Virus record (IMG/VR): IMGVR_UViG_3300007609_001138
Location: 1-64,000 of that record
DNA from: a virus
DNA: 64,000 nt
Strand: one strand, 5' to 3'
The notes beneath the pieces are model-generated. The model worked only from the letters and a program-made list of their open reading frames with translations. It made no database searches and had not been told where the DNA came from. Positions 7,053 through 14,803 of this stretch are shown here, piece by piece. The stretch's first letter is position 1. Each line of letters opens with the position of its first letter. Both the position numbers and the translations under genes were made by a program.

Positions 7053-8579
7053 ATGAAAAATCATGCATTAATATTCCAAGTTTTTGGCAGGCCCGATGAG
7101 TGGTCAGGACGACCACTGGGCGGTCACCGTATTGCTAGCTATCTTCGCAATGAACATGATTGGGACATAGAGGTTCTTGATTTTTTCAATCAGTGGACTA
7201 TCGAAGAGCTACAACAATATGTAGACAGTAGGATAAACAGTCATACCAAATTTATTGGATTCAGTTTACTGTTTAGTATATGGCCGGATACAGCAGAACA
7301 ACTGTGTGCGTATGTTAAAACAAAACACCCTTACATTAAGATTCTAACAGGCGGTGCAGTCCACCCGCAGTACAAAAGCAATCTCATTGATTTCTATGTA
7401 AAAGGCTTTGGCGAAAAAGCAGTTGAAATACTGTTACAATGGCTGTTTGGCAACGGGCCTCGGCCTGTGTTTATGTTACTCGATGCAGAAAATAGAAAAG
7501 TCATTGATGCCAACGACCAGTATCCAGCTTTTCCAATGCGCAGTTTGATGATTCAATACGAGGATAGAGACTTTATTACACCCGAGGACACCCTGGGTAT
7601 TGAGTTCAGTAGAGGCTGCAAGTTTAGCTGTGCATTTTGTAATTTTCCTGTGCTAGGAGTTAAAGGTGATTACAGTCGTGATGCAGAAGATGCATACAGA
7701 CATCTCAAAGAAGCCTATGACAGATTTGGTGTGTGGCACTATGCTATTGCAGACGAAACGTTCAATGACGATATTAACAAAATAAGAAAATTTGCTGATG
7801 TGGTAGAACGGTTACCGTTTACTCCATGGTTCGACGGCTTTGTGCGAGCAGATTTACTGTCAAGACCTCATGACAACGAAGAACTTGCACGAATGAATGT
7901 GCGAGGTCAATTCTATGGTATTGAATCTTTTAATCATGCATCTGCAAAAGCAGTTGGCAAGGGCATGCATCCAGACAAAGTCAAACAGATTCTGTTGGAT
8001 ACAAAAAAATACATGGAAAGTGTAGGCACTAAAAACTATAGAGGCACAATAAGCCTGATCATAGGGCTGCCGCACGAAAGTATTGACAGTGTGCTAGCAA
8101 CAAAACAATGGTTGTTTGATAATTGGCAAACAGAAAGTTATCACGGCTTTGCACTTGAATTAACAGCCGATCCAGGAATAAAGAAAAGTAAAATAAGTGC
8201 TGAATATGAACAGTACGGATATAAACTGGTGTCGGAGAATACCAAGAACAGTTATCAAGGACGAGATGTTGCAAGAAATGGTGCTAAAATGTCTGACCAT
8301 ATCTTAGAGTGGGAAAATCCATACATGACCTACAATGATGCAGTGGCGCTAACAGACGAGTTTGCAAGACAAAATCTAACAAATGATTTTAGATGCACAA
8401 ACTATCATTTATCAGCATTTGGTCATTTAAATGACATAAACAAAATATTGGCTGTTCCTCGTGGGGTAACAGTAGATCATCCTGATACCTATGGTGCTCA
8501 CCTGCGTCCTAAGATACAGGAAGAAATGCTACGCCTCCTAAATCAATACAAAAGTAAAAAACTTAACTGGATGTCATGA
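7053..8579 (+). CDS. B12-binding-domain-type radical SAM protein
   Basis: The N-terminal ~130 residues look like the Rossmann domain that binds cobalamin in class B radical SAM enzymes (GGHRIASYL, FIGFSLLFS, ILTGGAVHP, VKGFGEKAVEILL), but a DxHxxG cobalamin ligand is not seen, as is common in this class. The radical SAM motif is C189-x3-C193-x2-C196. A catalytic domain (residues 180-400) with YGIESFNHAS and ISLIIGLPHES blocks follows, typical of the Elp3/MiaB-like core. Such enzymes methylate unactivated carbons or rearrange rings. It overlaps the downstream methyltransferase gene by 4 bases, which suggests joint action. Substrate unknown. Confidence 0.87.
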   Translation: MKNHALIFQVFGRPDEWSGRPLGGHRIASYLRNEHDWDIEVLDFFNQWTIEELQQYVDSRINSHTKFIGFSLLFSIWPDTAEQLCAYVKTKHPYIKILTGGAVHPQYKSNLIDFYVKGFGEKAVEILLQWLFGNGPRPVFMLLDAENRKVIDANDQYPAFPMRSLMIQYEDRDFITPEDTLGIEFSRGCKFSCAFCNFPVLGVKGDYSRDAEDAYRHLKEAYDRFGVWHYAIADETFNDDINKIRKFADVVERLPFTPWFDGFVRADLLSRPHDNEELARMNVRGQFYGIESFNHASAKAVGKGMHPDKVKQILLDTKKYMESVGTKNYRGTISLIIGLPHESIDSVLATKQWLFDNWQTESYHGFALELTADPGIKKSKISAEYEQYGYKLVSENTKNSYQGRDVARNGAKMSDHILEWENPYMTYNDAVALTDEFARQNLTNDFRCTNYHLSAFGHLNDINKILAVPRGVTVDHPDTYGAHLRPKIQEEMLRLLNQYKSKKLNWMS

Positions 8580-9283
8580 TAGTCAAACAACCTTATAATA
8601 TTCAGCTTTGGAAACAGAACTGGCAACAGTTACCTCAAGCTAAACAAATAGAAGACAGTACAGATCATTACTGTTGGAGCTATAGAGATCTATCATTTCT
8701 CAAGGCCTGGCTCAACGACACTGTGTATATACATTCAAGAGAATTTTGCATCAAGCACAATGTTACTGACATGCAAAGTTGGTACTATCTTAGTCACTTA
8801 GAAATACAAGATTCTGACACTGCTATAGATATTGGCTGCGGATTGCACCCATGGAAGCAATATTTTCCTAACTTGATTGGCATGGACAGCTGGAAGGATA
8901 TAAATCCCGACATAGTTGATGTCTTTGACAAAGAGTTTTGTTTAAACAGAACAGAATTATTTGATAAAATTGTTGCAGTTAACAGTATCCATTTTGCTAG
9001 TGCATTAGAAATGGCAGATAGAATACAGTGGATTTACAACATGTTAAAACCAGGCGGACGAGCATGGATCGGCACCAATCTTGAAACATGGTTGATGTAC
9101 ACCAGCCCGGAAGATTTTCCTATTATGACTCTAGAATCTGCTGTTTCTTACATTCAATCTATACTTGGAATGTGGCAAGATCTAGCAATTGTAGTTGATT
9201 ATCAATTGTCTGCAGATAAACACAGCAGTATACGCAACGATCTCAACGGCAACCTCCACTTGGTATTACAGAAGCCTGTCTAG
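8576..9283 (+). CDS. Class I SAM-dependent methyltransferase
   Basis: Motif I, TAIDIGCGLHP (about residues 81-91), and the acidic end of the second strand (LIGMDSW) mark a Rossmann-fold methyltransferase. The motif-IV region reads KIVAVNSIHFAS, and MLKPGGRAWIG is the usual post-motif block. It overlaps the radical SAM gene by 4 bases. A related motif layout (DIGCG, WFPG, IGVD) occurs in the island methyltransferase at 42605-43255. Substrate unknown. Confidence 0.85.
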   Translation: MIVKQPYNIQLWKQNWQQLPQAKQIEDSTDHYCWSYRDLSFLKAWLNDTVYIHSREFCIKHNVTDMQSWYYLSHLEIQDSDTAIDIGCGLHPWKQYFPNLIGMDSWKDINPDIVDVFDKEFCLNRTELFDKIVAVNSIHFASALEMADRIQWIYNMLKPGGRAWIGTNLETWLMYTSPEDFPIMTLESAVSYIQSILGMWQDLAIVVDYQLSADKHSSIRNDLNGNLHLVLQKPV

Positions 9284-9291
9284 CGTCTAGG

Positions 9292-9298
9292 CTAAATA
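9292..9298 (+). promoter_or_regulatory. Late promoter box CTAAATA
   Basis: The predicted start is about 9304, immediately before the AGGAGT ribosome site (9305-9310) of the tail-fibre gene, giving a 12-base leader. Confidence 0.65.
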
Positions 9299-9315
9299 TG
9301 TAACAGGAGTCACGA

Positions 9316-11751
9316 ATGCCATATATCATTAATAACACTCGCGGAGAAATTGTTGCTGTCATCCCTGACGGTACTACCGACACAGAAGCTACTAGTTTAA
9401 GCCTTGTAGGCAAAAATGTTACACCCTACGGCGAAATCGAAACTGAAAATCTTGTAAAACATCTAGAGAATTTTGCTGACACTAACAGCCCAGAAAATCC
9501 ACTAGAAGGACAAATTTGGTACGACACTTCAGAAGGCTATATCAAAACCTACACAGGTGTTCAATGGAAAAATGTCAGCGGATTATATGTAAGTTCTACC
9601 GCGCCGAGTGTTGAGCCAAAAGTAGGCGAGTTATGGCTTGACACTGTTAACTTTCAAGTAAAGGTATATGCAGAAACAGACAGAGGACTAGAGTGGATTA
9701 CCAACAACCGGGTGCCGTTCGTGACCAGCGCACCTGACGCAGGGCTAGCCGGAGACTTTTACTTTAACGAAACATCGCAACAGCTTTTTATCAGCGACGG
9801 TGCCAGTTGGAGTCTTATTGGTCCGCCGGCTGCCACTGGTTTTCCAGGCACACTGTGGGAGAGTGCTAGTCTAAGAGATCTCAACGGTGATCCCGAGCCG
9901 GTTATTCTTGGCAAGGTTAATAACATTGTTGTAGCTGTGGCTGCCAAAAGAGACTTTATAATTCTACCAGATGATCGTCCCACAGGATTTACGGAATTGG
10001 TAAAAGGCATGACCTATGCCAGTGATGCTAGCATACTGGGCACACTAGAGCACGGTCTCACTCCTGGCAGTTATATATCCGGCAACGTGTACAATGCCAA
10101 CAGTGCACAAACTTGGAACATCAATGCAAGTACCAGTAGTGTAGCAAACACTGTGGTAGCTAGAGACAGCGCAGGAAGTTTCAGTGCAAACATTATTACA
10201 GGTAACCTTGCTGGCATTGCCAACAATGTGAACGGAATTGTTGCTGTTACAAACGGCGGAACAGGCGAAACAGTGTACGGCAACGGACAGTTACTGATCG
10301 GCGACGATGGCGGTCTTAGCAAAGGTACCATATCAGGGTCCGGCTCAATCACAGTAACAAACACCGCTGGTGCTATCTCTATTGGGTACAGTGGAGGTAC
10401 AGGCAACGGCACTGTGAGCAGTGTGGGTATTAGTGCAGGGCCAGGCATTTCAGTGTCAGACTCGCCAGTTACTGGATCAGGCAACATCACTGTGAACAAT
10501 ACTGGAGTACTTGCTGTGTCGGCAGGCTCTGGCATTGATGTGTCCGAAAGCGGCGGTACTGTTACAATCAGTGCCACTGGCAGTGGAGTAACCAGTATTA
10601 ATGCTGGGTCAGGCATAAGTGTATCACAGAGTACTGGCGACGTTACTATCAGTGCCACTGGAGGCGGTGGCGGTGGCGACGGTGACATGGTGCTAGCAGA
10701 TGAACAGACTGTCACAGGACGCAAGACATTTACCGGTTATGACAATATTGTAGCAGGTGCATATAGGTTTACCTATCCAGAGGACAATGGGTTTTGGTAT
10801 GACACCAACAATGGCAACGCTTATATTGCAGTAGCATTTGAAAACGATACTTCAAGTATTAGATTTTACCGTGATGCTTTTCACACCGACGGGGACTCAG
10901 ACCTTGGACCGCCTCCTGCACGTGGTAGTATTATCACTGCAGCAGATTTAGGGCCGGCTGTAAAAGGAGGATCTGCTATTCTTGGTGTTACCCACGCCAG
11001 TACGCCAGGATTTGGGGTAGGACTTCGCGGACAGGCAGTGAATGCTAATTTTACAGGATGCATGGTACAAAGCGAAATCGGTGCTTTAAAAGGCAAACCA
11101 TACTTGCATTTCCGCGGTTATAGTGATGCATTTAGTCCGACTGTAGATGCTGTGTTCACAGTGGACAGCGGCGGTAATGTACGTTTCGACGGTGTTGCAG
11201 CTACACCAGCAGGAGACTATGCAGAATTTTTCGAATGGTCTGATGGTAACCCTGAAAACCAAGACAGAACGGGCATGTCAGTGGTACTGGAAGGCAACAA
11301 GGTTCGCATTGCACAGTCAGACGAAACTCCTGTTGGCATAGTAAGTGCTGTTCCAGGAGTGCTAGGCGACGCACCAGAACACAGTTGGCAAGGAAAATAT
11401 CTCAAAGACGACTTTGGACGTCCTGTAATGCAGGAATATACAATATATTCTTGGAAGGAAACAGTCAACGGTAGAACACTAGAGCAAACAGCAACCAGTT
11501 TAGATGATGTTGAAATTCCCGAAGATGCCGTAGCAACCACGCACGACGAAGACGGACGTCCATTCAAGACACCAATGGTAAATCCCGACTACGATCCAGA
11601 AGCAGAATACAACCCCCGCAGTGAAAGACCAGAGTGGGCACCGATTGGCTTGCTGGGCAAATTAAGAATACTCAAGGATCAACCCGTGAACCCTCGCTGG
11701 ATATACATGCGCAACATCAGTGACACTGTTGCAGAATATCTTTTGATATAG
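9316..11751 (+). CDS. Tail-fibre protein with Peptidase_G2-like autoprocessing domain
   Basis: The 811-residue protein is a virion fibre. The N-terminal ~150 residues carry the SLVGKN, YGE, ENPLEGQIWYDTSEG and GELWLDT blocks also found in the fibre gene at 46456-47829, probably a virion attachment domain. Residues ~280-450 are Gly/Ser/Thr-rich repeats (SAGSGIDVS, NAGSGISVS) typical of trimeric fibre shafts. The C-terminal ~200 residues (GDYAEFFEW, DRTGMSVVL, WQGKYL, RPEWAPIGLLGKLR) match Peptidase_G2, an intramolecular chaperone that cleaves itself off after trimerisation. It has its own late box and ribosome site. Host receptor unknown. Confidence 0.88.
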   Translation: MPYIINNTRGEIVAVIPDGTTDTEATSLSLVGKNVTPYGEIETENLVKHLENFADTNSPENPLEGQIWYDTSEGYIKTYTGVQWKNVSGLYVSSTAPSVEPKVGELWLDTVNFQVKVYAETDRGLEWITNNRVPFVTSAPDAGLAGDFYFNETSQQLFISDGASWSLIGPPAATGFPGTLWESASLRDLNGDPEPVILGKVNNIVVAVAAKRDFIILPDDRPTGFTELVKGMTYASDASILGTLEHGLTPGSYISGNVYNANSAQTWNINASTSSVANTVVARDSAGSFSANIITGNLAGIANNVNGIVAVTNGGTGETVYGNGQLLIGDDGGLSKGTISGSGSITVTNTAGAISIGYSGGTGNGTVSSVGISAGPGISVSDSPVTGSGNITVNNTGVLAVSAGSGIDVSESGGTVTISATGSGVTSINAGSGISVSQSTGDVTISATGGGGGGDGDMVLADEQTVTGRKTFTGYDNIVAGAYRFTYPEDNGFWYDTNNGNAYIAVAFENDTSSIRFYRDAFHTDGDSDLGPPPARGSIITAADLGPAVKGGSAILGVTHASTPGFGVGLRGQAVNANFTGCMVQSEIGALKGKPYLHFRGYSDAFSPTVDAVFTVDSGGNVRFDGVAATPAGDYAEFFEWSDGNPENQDRTGMSVVLEGNKVRIAQSDETPVGIVSAVPGVLGDAPEHSWQGKYLKDDFGRPVMQEYTIYSWKETVNGRTLEQTATSLDDVEIPEDAVATTHDEDGRPFKTPMVNPDYDPEAEYNPRSERPEWAPIGLLGKLRILKDQPVNPRWIYMRNISDTVAEYLLI

Positions 11752-11752
11752 G

Positions 11753-11784
11753 TTGACACGTCGGGCGTAATCAACTATTATAAT
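11753..11784 (+). promoter_or_regulatory. Sigma70-type promoter for the MoxR gene
   Basis: TTGACA at 11753-11758 is followed after 17 bases by TATTAT at 11776-11781; an overlapping TATAAT lies at 11779-11784 with 20-base spacing. A start near 11788 would leave a short leader with an AAGGA ribosome site before the ATG at 11814. This is a host-polymerase promoter inside an otherwise late region. Confidence 0.8.
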
Positions 11785-11813
11785 AAAACATTCACTAAAA
11801 AAGGATACGCCCT

Positions 11814-12914
11814 ATGTCCACTTCTACAGAACATCGCAGTGTTACCTCTGTAGGTGCACGTAAACTTATTAAAAAATGCTTTGCTAAAAAACGTCCAATC
11901 TTTCTCTGGGGTCCTCCAGGAATTGGCAAATCTGAACTTGTCGAAGGCATTGCCAAAGAATCAAATGGTCTACTATTAGACCTACGGTTAGGGTTAATGG
12001 ACCCAACAGATGTACGTGGCATGCCCTATTACAACAAAGAATCAGGTAAAATGGAGTGGGCTCCTCCTATTGACCTTCCAACTGAAGAACTTGCTAGTCA
12101 ATATCCAGTGGTAGTGCTGTTCCTTGACGAGATGAACGTTGCGGCACCTAGTGTGCAAGCCGCGGCATATCAGTTGATTCTCAATCGTCGAATTGGACAG
12201 TATACGCTGCCAGACAATGTTGTAGTAGTTGCCGCAGGTAACCGTGAAAGCGATAAAGGTGTTACATATCGCATGCCCACTCCGCTTGCCAACCGTTTTG
12301 TACACGTTGAAATGCGTGTGGATTATACCAGCTGGTTAGACTGGGCCACTGAGAAGGCTATTCACAAAGATGTTATTGGTTATATTTCGTTTGCCAAGCA
12401 GGATCTCTACGACTTTGATGCAAAAGCCGCTAGTAGAGCATTTGCTACACCACGGTCTTGGACCTTTGTAAGCGAGCTAATCGAAGACAACGATTTAGAC
12501 GAGCAAAGCCTAACTGATCTTATTGCAGGCACGGTAGGCGAAGGACTTGCAGTCAAGTTCATGGCGCACCGTAAGGTTGCAAGTCAAATGCCTAACCCAA
12601 CTGACATTCTAGCTGGTAAAGTTAAAAACCTGGAAATCAACGAAATTTCCGCAATGTACAGTTTGGTTATTGCCATGTGTTACGAACTGCGCGAGTCGCT
12701 CGACAACGACAAAGTTAACGATAAGCAGTTCCACAAGATGGCAGATCTTTTCTTCCGCTTTATGATGGATAACTTTGAAACTGAGTTGGTTGTAATGGGT
12801 GCACGAACTGCTCTCAACAACTATCAGTTGCCTGTTCAGCCCACCAAGCTTAAAAACTTTGACGAGTTTCACGAGCGTTACGGCAAATACATTTTAGCCG
12901 CTAACGAATCGTAA
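11814..12914 (+). CDS. MoxR-family AAA+ ATPase
   Basis: MoxR ATPases act as chaperones that remodel or load metals into partner proteins, usually with a VWA-domain partner. Walker A is GPPGIGKS at residues 33-40, Walker B VLFLDEMN about 101-108, and an AAAYQLILNRR sensor-type helix and PLANRF arginine-finger region follow. The 366-residue length fits the family. The likely partner is the VWA protein at 14804-16069. The gene has a strong sigma70-type promoter in front and a perfect terminator behind, so it forms its own transcription unit with expected early expression. Substrate unknown. Confidence 0.9.
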   Translation: MSTSTEHRSVTSVGARKLIKKCFAKKRPIFLWGPPGIGKSELVEGIAKESNGLLLDLRLGLMDPTDVRGMPYYNKESGKMEWAPPIDLPTEELASQYPVVVLFLDEMNVAAPSVQAAAYQLILNRRIGQYTLPDNVVVVAAGNRESDKGVTYRMPTPLANRFVHVEMRVDYTSWLDWATEKAIHKDVIGYISFAKQDLYDFDAKAASRAFATPRSWTFVSELIEDNDLDEQSLTDLIAGTVGEGLAVKFMAHRKVASQMPNPTDILAGKVKNLEINEISAMYSLVIAMCYELRESLDNDKVNDKQFHKMADLFFRFMMDNFETELVVMGARTALNNYQLPVQPTKLKNFDEFHERYGKYILAANES

Positions 12915-12920
12915 CCAGGT

Positions 12921-12975
12921 CAGGGCCGGTCTGTTAAATAACATAGGGCGAATGTTAGACCGGCCCTGTTTTTTT
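12921..12975 (+). terminator. Rho-independent terminator after the MoxR gene
   Basis: A perfect 12-bp stem (12921-12932 with 12957-12968; arms CAGGGCCGGTCT and AGACCGGCCCTG) is followed by seven T (12969-12975). The 24-base loop holds a late promoter box. Confidence 0.92.
12934..12940 (+). promoter_or_regulatory. Late promoter box TTAAATA in the terminator loop
   Basis: The box sits wholly inside the loop of the MoxR terminator. The predicted start (about 12946) is after the left stem arm, so a transcript from here carries only the right arm and cannot form the hairpin. The next gene starts at 12986. Confidence 0.6.
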
Positions 12976-12985
12976 GGAATAAACA

Positions 12986-14113
12986 ATGATTTACGACATA
13001 CCGCAAGATTTTGTTGGGACATACGATACCACACAAATAGACTTTTCTGCTTGGGCACTAAAAACAATTCAGAAAAAATGGCCTCATGTAACTGATCTAT
13101 CTACTATCCATGAAGTTTTATCTGTTAAAGAAATTGCACAAGTAACCAGATATGTACAAGACGAGACTAGTAAATGCACAGAATTTATGTCTATGCTGGA
13201 TCAATTCTTCGCTGATAATGTTTCTCCTTTACTAGACAACAATGACTATCTTGTACAACGCCAGCCTAATCTTAGATTGGTCATTCCGGATCAAGAAATA
13301 CACGGACAACGCATTAATTTTCACTGCGATGCTATAGTAGGTGGCGGAAGAGGCAGCATGACTGCATGGATTCCTATCACTGATGCATACGACACCAATT
13401 CTCTGTGGATAGCAGACGTAGATATAAGCAGAGAATTGGTTACAAATTTTATACAAAAGCAATGGACTGCTGAGAAATTTGATAGTGAATGTTTAAAAGC
13501 GGCAAAAAATATTTCGCTACAACCTGGAAAATTTTTATTGTTTGATCAAGAAAGAGTGCATGGATCTATCAATAACACTACCAATAAAACTCGTCTTAGT
13601 TTTGATGCTAGGTTTCTAGTTAAGGGGCAAGAAACTTATAAAAGAATACCTGGTGGTTATTTTCGTTTACCTGAGGATTATAAAAGAGATCAAACCACTT
13701 TACAGGATTATAACCTGCTGGTATATCTTAATCGCAACACTGAATTTACAAAACACATACCGTTTAACATGCAAAGAGCATTTATAGACTCTTATTCCAG
13801 AAAGAAAAATTTATCAAATGTAAGTGTAGATTTTTTGCCACAACAGATACACGAAGGAATGTTTTTGCACTGGCTTCCGGGTTTAGAGAATTTTATTCCG
13901 TTAAAATTTGATGGAATAATGATGTTGAGTATTTTTGCACTGCCTGATGACAAGACTCGTAGAGAATTTTTATGTAATCTTGCTGTACAACACAATAAGA
14001 AATTATTTTTTGCCAACGAAGAATTATGCATCGAAACAGCAGAAGATATTGAAAAAATCAATGAATATTATGAATACGCAGTATGGCAAGATGGAGATTT
14101 TCCCTGGGAATGA
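12986..14113 (+). CDS. 2OG-Fe(II) oxygenase (StrG-like) fused to a TIGR04323/LIC12192-type domain
   Basis: Residues ~90-215 match iron/2-oxoglutarate oxygenases related to StrG of streptomycin clusters and to the sporadic carbohydrate cluster oxygenase: H113-x-D115 (NFHCDA), the distal His192 in RVHGS and R203 (RLSFDAR) for 2-oxoglutarate. Residues ~240-370 match the separate sporadic carbohydrate cluster protein family (TIGR04323): a PFNMQRAFIDSYSRK block, HWLPGLENF, MLSIFALPDD, and FFANEELCIETAEDIEKI. Both families are known from surface-sugar gene clusters. Fusion into one chain supports joint action on a sugar. The gene has a late box and overlaps the next by 4 bases. Confidence 0.82.
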   Translation: MIYDIPQDFVGTYDTTQIDFSAWALKTIQKKWPHVTDLSTIHEVLSVKEIAQVTRYVQDETSKCTEFMSMLDQFFADNVSPLLDNNDYLVQRQPNLRLVIPDQEIHGQRINFHCDAIVGGGRGSMTAWIPITDAYDTNSLWIADVDISRELVTNFIQKQWTAEKFDSECLKAAKNISLQPGKFLLFDQERVHGSINNTTNKTRLSFDARFLVKGQETYKRIPGGYFRLPEDYKRDQTTLQDYNLLVYLNRNTEFTKHIPFNMQRAFIDSYSRKKNLSNVSVDFLPQQIHEGMFLHWLPGLENFIPLKFDGIMMLSIFALPDDKTRREFLCNLAVQHNKKLFFANEELCIETAEDIEKINEYYEYAVWQDGDFPWE

Positions 14114-14373
14114 TACTTAATAGTCAAGTAATACACGTTCCCAAAGAATGGCAAGACTCTTCATTGCCTGCTGTTGAACGTTATTACAACAACAGTGATG
14201 ATTTATTAAAACAAAATCTTTGGAAAATACGACAAGAGTTTGGCACCAAAGGCCAACGTTGGTGGTGGAAAACTGTTTTTGTAACCAACGATGAAACAAA
14301 GACTTTAGAATGGCATGTAAGGTATATCTTTAAGTGCGCACATGATGCTGTGTTATTTCAGCTTAAATATTAA
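14110..14373 (+). CDS. Small hypothetical protein (87 aa)
   Basis: It starts in the ATGA overlap with the oxygenase gene. The protein is basic and Trp-rich (QRWWWKTVF) with no recognised motif. The left arm of the palindrome at 14362-14385 lies in its last codons. Confidence 0.7.
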   Translation: MILNSQVIHVPKEWQDSSLPAVERYYNNSDDLLKQNLWKIRQEFGTKGQRWWWKTVFVTNDETKTLEWHVRYIFKCAHDAVLFQLKY

Positions 14374-14385
14374 ACAATATTTAAG
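14362..14385 (+). promoter_or_regulatory. Palindromic late promoter box
   Basis: Perfect 10-bp arms (CTTAAATATT and AATATTTAAG) around AAAC. Each arm contains TTAAATA, one on each strand. The + strand box (14363-14369) would start transcription near 14375, 21 bases before the ATG at 14396. No minus-strand gene lies in position to use the other copy. A T-rich tract does not follow, so it is not a terminator. Confidence 0.5.
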
Positions 14386-14395
14386 AACTATAACA

Positions 14396-14752
14396 ATGAA
14401 GTACACTGTGCAACGTCTTGACAAAAGATTCAACTATTTTGAGTGGTTTAAGTATCATATCAGCTTCAGTGCCCGCATCACTGTGAGTCAAGGACCTTTA
14501 CATTTTATTGAATCGCAACAATGGTTTACAAACACATATGGATTCAGTGCTGAAATACGCATATGGCAGGAGATAAAAACTCACTACGCAATGCGCAATC
14601 AATTCAATCTCACATCTGGGCCAGGCGATTTTAGCGACAATTTACCTTTTGCTGTAAATCCTCACTGGAGTTGGAGTAATGCTTATCGTGATTTACGAAT
14701 TTATATCGCCGATGATCAAGAACTCAGTTTGTTCAAACTAGCAATAGGTTGA
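14396..14752 (+). CDS. Conserved phage hypothetical (118 aa)
   Basis: The ATG at 14396 is chosen because longer starts fall in the previous gene. The protein is aromatic-rich with a C-terminal block (NPHWSWSNAYRDLRIYIAD) that recalls small conserved proteins of T4-like marine phages. The TTGACA -35 of the next promoter begins in its last codons. Function unknown. Confidence 0.7.
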   Translation: MKYTVQRLDKRFNYFEWFKYHISFSARITVSQGPLHFIESQQWFTNTYGFSAEIRIWQEIKTHYAMRNQFNLTSGPGDFSDNLPFAVNPHWSWSNAYRDLRIYIADDQELSLFKLAIG

Positions 14753-14777
14753 CAGCATAACCAAAATCAACTATACT
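14749..14777 (+). promoter_or_regulatory. Sigma70-type promoter for the VWA gene
   Basis: TTGACA at 14749-14754, 17-base spacer, TATACT at 14772-14777. A GAGGAG ribosome site precedes the ATG at 14804. The architecture is the same as the promoter before the MoxR gene, so the two partners are probably expressed together. Confidence 0.82.
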
Positions 14778-14803
14778 ATATACATAGAAAGTGAGGAGCA
14801 TGC

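Noticed and set aside
10071-10724. Antisense 217-residue open frame over the tail-fibre gene
   Set aside because: It mirrors the Gly/Ser/Thr repeats of the fibre, gives a Pro/Leu/Thr/Val-biased product and has no ribosome site or conserved motif.
9316-11751. Diversity-generating retroelement acting on the fibre
   Set aside because: No reverse transcriptase, template repeat or variable repeat is visible in the window.
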